64,000 nt of DNA from Protea cynaroides. Lineage: Eukaryota; Streptophyta; Magnoliopsida; Proteales; Proteaceae. The notes under the pieces were generated by a model. It was given only the letters and a program-made list of their open reading frames with translations, had not been told where the DNA came from and did no database searches. Positions 59,060 to 64,000 of this stretch are shown here, one piece after another. The position numbers and the translations under genes were made by a program. Each line of letters begins with the position of its first letter. Position 1 is the first letter of the stretch. The DNA lies in contig CM053271.1 in NCBI GenBank assembly GCA_028583415.1, forward strand, positions 84,317,789 through 84,381,788. Reading direction: 5' to 3'.

Positions 59060-59980
59060 CGATCTAAATCTCACTTTGAAACCATCTTAAAAGACCATTT
59101 TGAAAACCACCTTTAAAACCATCCCTATCAATGAGCAAAATTCCTTCCTTTTAAAATCAACCGGCTTCCTTGATAATGGATCCCAGTCACTCTTCTTTTT
59201 TTTTTATCTTTTTTTTTCCTTTCTATACCATATTGCATAGATTTTCTTTTCTTTTTTTTTTTTTTCTTTCAAAAACCCTAAAAATTCCCTTATTTCATTA
59301 ATTTATTTTCTTTAAACAAAAACCTTTTTATATTTAATTTAATTTATTTATTTACGTTTATTTCTTTTATTATTTTATTATTATTTTTTATTCATATTTT
59401 CTCACTCCCTTTTTTGTTCCCTTTTTATATTCCTTATGCAACAACTCTTTTTTTTTTTTTTTTTTGTCATCAATTATTATGTGCCTGCCATATCATCTAA
59501 GTATTATGTGCCTGCCATATCATCTGTCATGATAATGATAAATTACACCTACCTGGGTGGAGACGACTAGATTAATACGTGCACAGCTGCGAAACATTAG
59601 AATATTTATTAAAAAAGCGACCACCAAAATGAGATGTCCTACGATAGTGAATCGAATTCAAGTTTTCAATTATCCATTTCGACTTTGTTCATAGTATATA
59701 AACTACTACAAGTTTTCTATAAACTAATTAATGAACTGCAACAAGAATCATGCCGAATTCCTATGCAAGTGCAGGCCTCTGGACATTGAACTCACGACGT
59801 GATTGTGTCCATGTTCAGGCGAACATTCATTTTTAGGGGCGGAGAATATTAAATAAAAAAAAAAAAAAAAAAGGAGAGACACAAAAAAAGAGTGATGGAA
59901 CTGGCATTTCGATCACTGATGCTCAGTCAGCTTCTCAAGATCCCACCTGGCTAAATGAGGTCTGCCTTCCCAACCCTTTT
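59060..59980. other. AT-rich intergenic region upstream of the OPR gene
   Basis: No ORF or TE domain seen. Holds poly-T tracts (59192-59216, 59243-59266, 59447-59465), a 27-bp duplication and an A-run (59856-59872). The last 300 bp are likely promoter of the OPR gene by position only. Confidence 0.6.
59475..59525. repeat. 27-bp direct duplication
   Basis: TATTATGTGCCTGCCATATC and the next four bases occur at 59475 and again at 59502, unchanged over 24 bp. Confidence 0.9.
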
Positions 59981-59983
59981 GGT

Positions 59984-59993
59984 CTATAAAAAA
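59984..59993 (+). promoter_or_regulatory. TATA box of the OPR gene
   Basis: CTATAAAAAA lies 54-63 bp before the chosen ATG, so transcription should start near 60015-60025. The ATG at 59993 lies at the end of this box and would be outside the transcript. Confidence 0.6.
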
Positions 59994-60046
59994 TGCCCAA
60001 GTTGGCTCATTCATTATCTATCAAAGCACAGAGCTTAGAAGCGAAA

Positions 60047-61322
60047 ATGGCGATGAAAGAAGATGAAACAAAGGAATGTGGTCATAAGATGGCAGGGGAA
60101 GTCACTCCAGTCCCTCTCATCACTCCATACAAAATGGGCAAGTTTCAACTGTTTCATAGGTCAGTTATCAGTGCCTGTTCTTGTTTAGTTTTTCTCTTTG
60201 ATTTCTAAAATTTAGGTTTACTTAACCGGCTTTGTTGAGGTTACTGATTTTTTGGTAAGTAAAAATTATGGATGAGAATATGAATGAGAATCAACATCGA
60301 TGGAAAGGCTTATCAGAGGTCAAATGGCCTTGGTGAGGGCTGTTTTGGTTTGGAGGAAAATCATTTAGCAGGTCTCGCAGCTTCTTTCTGTCACTCTTTT
60401 TTTGGGGTGATCTTTCAGAATGTGAAGTCAAAGGCCTATTCTTTTTTGCCTTATTTCACATGAGTTGGTGTCCTGCATGCCTTTGTATGTAGACTTAACA
60501 TTTTTCTTCACTTGCTTGCTTACTTCTCATTCATTCAGGGTTCGTGATGATTGATTTGTAATTTTTAAGCAGAACCGCACGCGAAGCAGTGAAATTTATG
60601 TTTGGAATGCATTCTTGCAATGCAATCTCAAAGTGGAGAATGCATTCTTAAAATAGGTTGAGAATTCATTAAAGAGCAAGGCATTTCCGATCTAGCCCCC
60701 AATACTGAATGGGAAAAAGAATGCATTCCAGAGTGGGCCACGTTCTCTTAACGCTTTCCATAATATAAGAAAGAGAATTCATCTGTGTTTGGTATACATT
60801 CTTGAAATGCATTCTAGGTCAAAAACACATTCTGAGATGCCAAAAACATTGTTCGGGTATGTATTCCTGTTCTTGAATCATAGAATACATTAAGAGAACC
60901 CCGTCTATTTTGGAATATGGTTTTTCATCCATTCTAAACTATGAATGTAGAACCAAAATGTCTCGTTCTTTACAGCATCCTCATTCTCTAATAAAATAGA
61001 ATTATATATTTTAAGAATGAATTTTTAAAAATATATTTCAAGAATACATACCAAGTACAAATATAAATAACGACATGCTAAAAGGGTTTGAATTTTTCCA
61101 ATTTGGTGGAATTCTCAATTCTGCAATGACATTCCGTATAGTGAACATATGAGTTTCTGACCTTGGACTTCTAGAAAGGTGCTTTGCTCAATATACACGA
61201 AGAAGCCACAAAATACCTATGAGAGAAAATTCTTTTTCCCTTTATTTGTCTCAACAAGCTGTATTTGTCCCCATTCATTTAAAAATAAAACATAAAAAAA
61301 AAGAAGAGAAAGGCCTGCACGT

Positions 61323-61385
<63 letters not shown>

Positions 61386-63291
61386 CGGGGTGTAGGGGTG
61401 GTGCAGTTAGGGGTTTGAAAATCACAACTTAGTTGGCTTTTCTGATTATTATTAGTCAATCATCATTGGTCGTTTAAATAAGGGCCTTCGATCTGCTAAC
61501 ACTGGTTTATGTTAATGTCCATTATATTGATTTGCTTTAATCGAATGTTATGGGAGTATTACAGAGACTTTAAGGGGCTGTTTGATAAAACTTCAATTCT
61601 GAGTTTCTTACTTCTGGTTTAAATTTCCACTTCAGTTTCAAAATGATTCAGGAGTATATGAGAATAGAAACATATTTGTTAACCTAATTTAATCATGGAC
61701 TCCAGAGTGGTGGTGGTGGGTGGTGAATGATGACACTAGTGGTGTGTGGTGATGATTGGTGACGGTGGTGGTGGTGAAGGGTGGCGGTGGGTGGAGGGTG
61801 GTGGTGGTGGTGGTGGCGGTGGGTGGTGATGGTTGGTGGTGGGAGCGATGGCGGTGGGTGGTGGTGGATGGTGGTGGCGGGTGGTGGGTGGTTGGTGGTG
61901 GTGGCGATGGGGGGGTGGTGGTGGGTGGGTGGGTGGTGGGTGGTGGGTGGTGGTGGTGGCGGCGACGGGGGGTGGTGGTGGTGGTGGTGGTGGTGGGTAG
62001 TGGTGGCGGTGGGTGTGGCGGTGCAGTGGTGGTGGCGGAGGTGGGTGGTGGAAGGTGGTGGCGGTGGTGGCAGTGGCGACTAGTGGCTTGTGGTGGTTGT
62101 GGTGGTGGTCGTGGTGGTTGGTGGTGGTAGTGGTGTGGGGTGGTTTTTTTTACTCTAAAATTATATTTCGAAGTTAAAAAACATCTATTTGATGTTCCAA
62201 AAAATTAGATTCTATAGTCCATTTGGAGCTGGTTCACTCGTAGATTATCCAAAAGTTTGAACTGGATTACGAAACAAGCTTCTACTCTATTTATGTTTCA
62301 AAAATCAAAATCTAACTTCTAGAATGTTATCAAACATCCCCTAAAATAGAAAATAGTATTTTTGCACGACCCAATGGACTGGTGCCAATAAAAATATCTC
62401 TTCAAGAAACATTACAATAGCAATAATGAAATAAAATAGGGACAACAGATCCCCACCGACCAACGATTCATGTGTGGGGGTTTTTCACACCTCCTCTAGC
62501 ATAATTAATACTCTCTCCCCTTCTTACATTTTCTTTCTCTCCACTGTTCTTGTGAACCCTTCATTAATGATACCAAATATTGCATATTGATTATTGTGGT
62601 GTAAGGAATATTCCCGACACTGGCAGTGTGGGAACTATCGCTCATAAAATATATTCAGTGTAATTTGATCACTTTATTATTTAATATAAGCTTCTAATAT
62701 GCATCTTCTAGGTCAACTAGCTTTTTATATTTCTCAAATGATGAAGTCAACAATTGAAAAGGAGAAATCTTACTTGTATTTTTATTTTCAGAGTGGTTCT
62801 AGCACCATTGACTAGATCGAGATCTTTCAACAACATTCCTCAACCACATGCTATTTTATATTACTCTCAAAGAACCAACAAAGGTGGGCTTCTCATAAGC
62901 GAAGCTACAGGTGTATCAGAGACAGCTCAAGGGTAAAACTGGCTATTTTTCAGAATTTGTTTATGTTTATATTTTTTTTTTCAAAAATGTGTATTAGTTT
63001 AAGCTTTTTTCATATCTTCTACACATAATTTTTTCATTAATATTTTTTCTCTTTCAAAAATTGATTTTTTTTAATTATATATGAGTGGGCAGATAATGTG
63101 CCGATAGTTTACAGAATCCTCTCTATTAGTTTTTTAATACTCAATTCTCTTTGCTCAAAGATACCACCATACACCTGGTATTTGGACAAAAGAGCAAGTG
63201 GAAGCCTGGAAACCCATAGTTGAAGCTGTTCATGAAAAGGGTGGTATATTCTTTTGCCAAATTTGGCATGTAGGAAGGGTGTCTAATTCAG
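60047..63291 (+). CDS. 12-oxophytodienoate reductase, type I (OPR1/2-like), 5' part, exons 1-3
   Basis: An FMN flavoenzyme of the old yellow enzyme family that reduces the ring double bond of oxophytodienoate-like enones with NADPH. Exon 1 60047-60159 (ITPYKMGKFQLFHR), donor GTCAGT; exon 2 62792-62932 (VVLAPLTRSRSFNNIPQPHA, then EATGVSETAQG), acceptor TTTCAG, donor GTAAAA; exon 3 63161-63291 (TPGIWTKEQVEAWKPIVEAV, FFCQIWHVGRVSN), donor GTATAT. Phases join without shift. APLTR and EATGVS are FMN-contacting segments in the family. IPQPHAILYYSQRT and ATGVSETAQG fit type I, not the jasmonate-making OPR3. ATG 60047 was chosen because ATG 59993 overlaps the TATA box. About 128 of the usual 370 or so residues are present; the rest lies beyond 64000. 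No lesion seen. Confidence 0.95.
60580..60970. repeat. GAATGCATTC-rich stretch in OPR intron 1
   Basis: TGTTTGGAATGCATTCTTGC, GAGAATGCATTC, GAATGCATTCCAGAG, TTGAAATGCATTCTAGG and related forms recur here in both orientations. This looks like a decayed MITE-like repeat. No clear ends or target duplication. Confidence 0.4.
61332..61383. repeat. (AT)n microsatellite in OPR intron 1
   Basis: About 25 AT units, uninterrupted. Likely length-polymorphic. Confidence 0.95.
61574..62341. mobile_element. Putative TIR element in OPR intron 1
   Basis: GGGGCTGTTTGATAA (61574-61588) and TTATCAAACATCCCC (62327-62341) are inverted repeats with 14 of 15 matches. Flanks TTAA and TAAA do not give a clean target duplication. 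No transposase. The centre is the GGT-rich minisatellite. Resembles short non-autonomous hAT-like elements whose ends read GGGGCTGTTTG (inference). Confidence 0.5.
61706..62145 (+). repeat. GGT/GGTGGGT-rich minisatellite
   Basis: About 440 bp of GGTGGTGG, GGTGGCGG and GGTGGGTGG variants, strongly G-rich on the plus (transcribed) strand, with almost no C. The Gly/Trp/Val reading frames through it are composition artefacts. Potential G-quadruplex former in the pre-mRNA. Confidence 0.9.
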
Positions 63292-64000
63292 GTATATTCT
63301 TAATCTTATTCCTTCTCTTTGTCCTTTTAAATATTTCATTATTATTAATAAATATCACCTCAAATTCTTTAAGAGCATTTTATTGTGAACAAAGTAAATA
63401 GGGGTTAAAAGGGAGGAAAAGAAAAAAAAAATCTCAAAATGTGGTTGGGTTGAAATGTTTTGGAAAAATGAAATCAAACCATGATAATTATAGAATCAAA
63501 AGGATCATAATTTTCATCAACCACTGTGAAGAGGAACGTCTTCACTTTAGGTATTTGGTTGCATTAATTATGATATAGGAACAGTGAGAGGGTATTATTG
63601 ATATTAAATATATAAGGATCAGAGTCATTTATGATCCTCTCCCCTTGTTTTCTTCATATATACAGGGAAGAGAAAAACTTTTTATAATCAAAATCCTTTT
63701 ATGAGTCACTGCTGGTGAAGAATTACAAGCTACAGTCCTACATGTTAATGTTAATTTAAAGAATTAAGGTTTAGTCTTTTGCAAGTAGGTATTTGATGCT
63801 TGCTGCAAATTTTATCTTCGATAGATTAAAACATTGCCTATTTACCAGTTAGAGGTTGATGGGAGAAGCTTACTTATGTATTTATTCGTTGGAAATTCAT
63901 TAAACTGCTAGAATAGGGGCGAAAGTTCCCTGTCAAAAATCATTTTTCACCATATTGATTAATGTATGTAATAGGGTATTTGACCAACCAAATAGAATAT
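63292..64000 (+). other. OPR intron 3 (runs off the window)
   Basis: AT-rich intron sequence after donor GTATAT. No further OPR exon and no repeat element seen up to the window end. Confidence 0.7.

Noticed and set aside
59993..60046. Upstream ATG of the OPR frame (18 extra residues, MPKLAHSL...)
   Set aside because: The ATG overlaps the TATA box and would not be in the mRNA; ATG 60047 has good context and gives a usual OPR N-terminus.
61756..62130. Gly/Trp/Val-rich ORFs of 100-124 codons in the GGT tract
   Set aside because: They are open only because the repeat has no stop codons; composition artefact inside an intron.

Overview
This is plant nuclear DNA: a repeat-rich intergenic block next to the 5' end of a normal intron-containing gene. 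About 59 kb of the 64 kb is a nest of LTR retrotransposons. At the right edge lie the first three exons of a type-I 12-oxophytodienoate reductase (OPR1/2-like, old yellow enzyme family), running off the window. Nothing bacterial, no CRISPR array and no rRNA or tRNA gene was seen. The species cannot be named from the sequence; the repeat load suggests a seed plant with a large genome.

Most of the nest is one Ty3/gypsy chromovirus lineage of Tekay/Del type. The LTRs are 2.1-2.5 kb, begin TGTAAGACCC and end GGGGTGTGACA, the primer-binding site is TGGTATCAGAGC (initiator tRNA-Met), and the order is gag-PR-RT-RNaseH-INT with a C-terminal chromodomain. Target-site duplications (TSDs) resolve the layers. 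Element A (minus, 1291-5590 plus 29948-32250) holds element B (plus, 5591-29942, TSD TAACC). B holds a solo LTR (7904-10191, AAAAT), a second solo LTR (13382-15836, CTACG) and, inside its 3' LTR, element E (minus, 18955-28545, ATATG). To the right, a Ty1/copia fragment F (32262-32736 plus 57516-58640) is split by element C (minus, 32737-57515). The 5' LTR of C holds a solo LTR (44200-46377, ACACA) and element D (plus, 46603-56885, GATTA/GATTC). A solo copia LTR (58656-59054, GGAGA) lies in F. All gag/pol copies are broken, so none looks autonomous.

Three features of this lineage stand out. (1) Each LTR looks like a two-exon minigene: TATA box, purine-rich first exon with a donor site, an intron of about 1.4-1.5 kb in the intact cases, then a 3' exon behind a TTTTAG acceptor. 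That exon is a 44-codon frame ending in CxCxxC and a stop. It is 134 nt in nine of ten non-D copies measured from an acceptor or a clear stop, or differs by a single base, and many differences are synonymous. (2) Elements B and C carry, between PBS and gag, an antisense reading frame of about 400 codons preceded by a predicted 426-440 nt intron; E and D lack it. (3) Arrays built on GGTCG flank the TATA box in every full LTR and recur in the leader where the antisense transcript would start, with a sequence variant typical of each element.

From about 59.06 kb the sequence turns to AT-rich intergenic DNA and then the OPR promoter and gene. OPR intron 1 (2.6 kb) contains an (AT)n tract and a terminal-inverted-repeat element with a GGT-rich minisatellite core.
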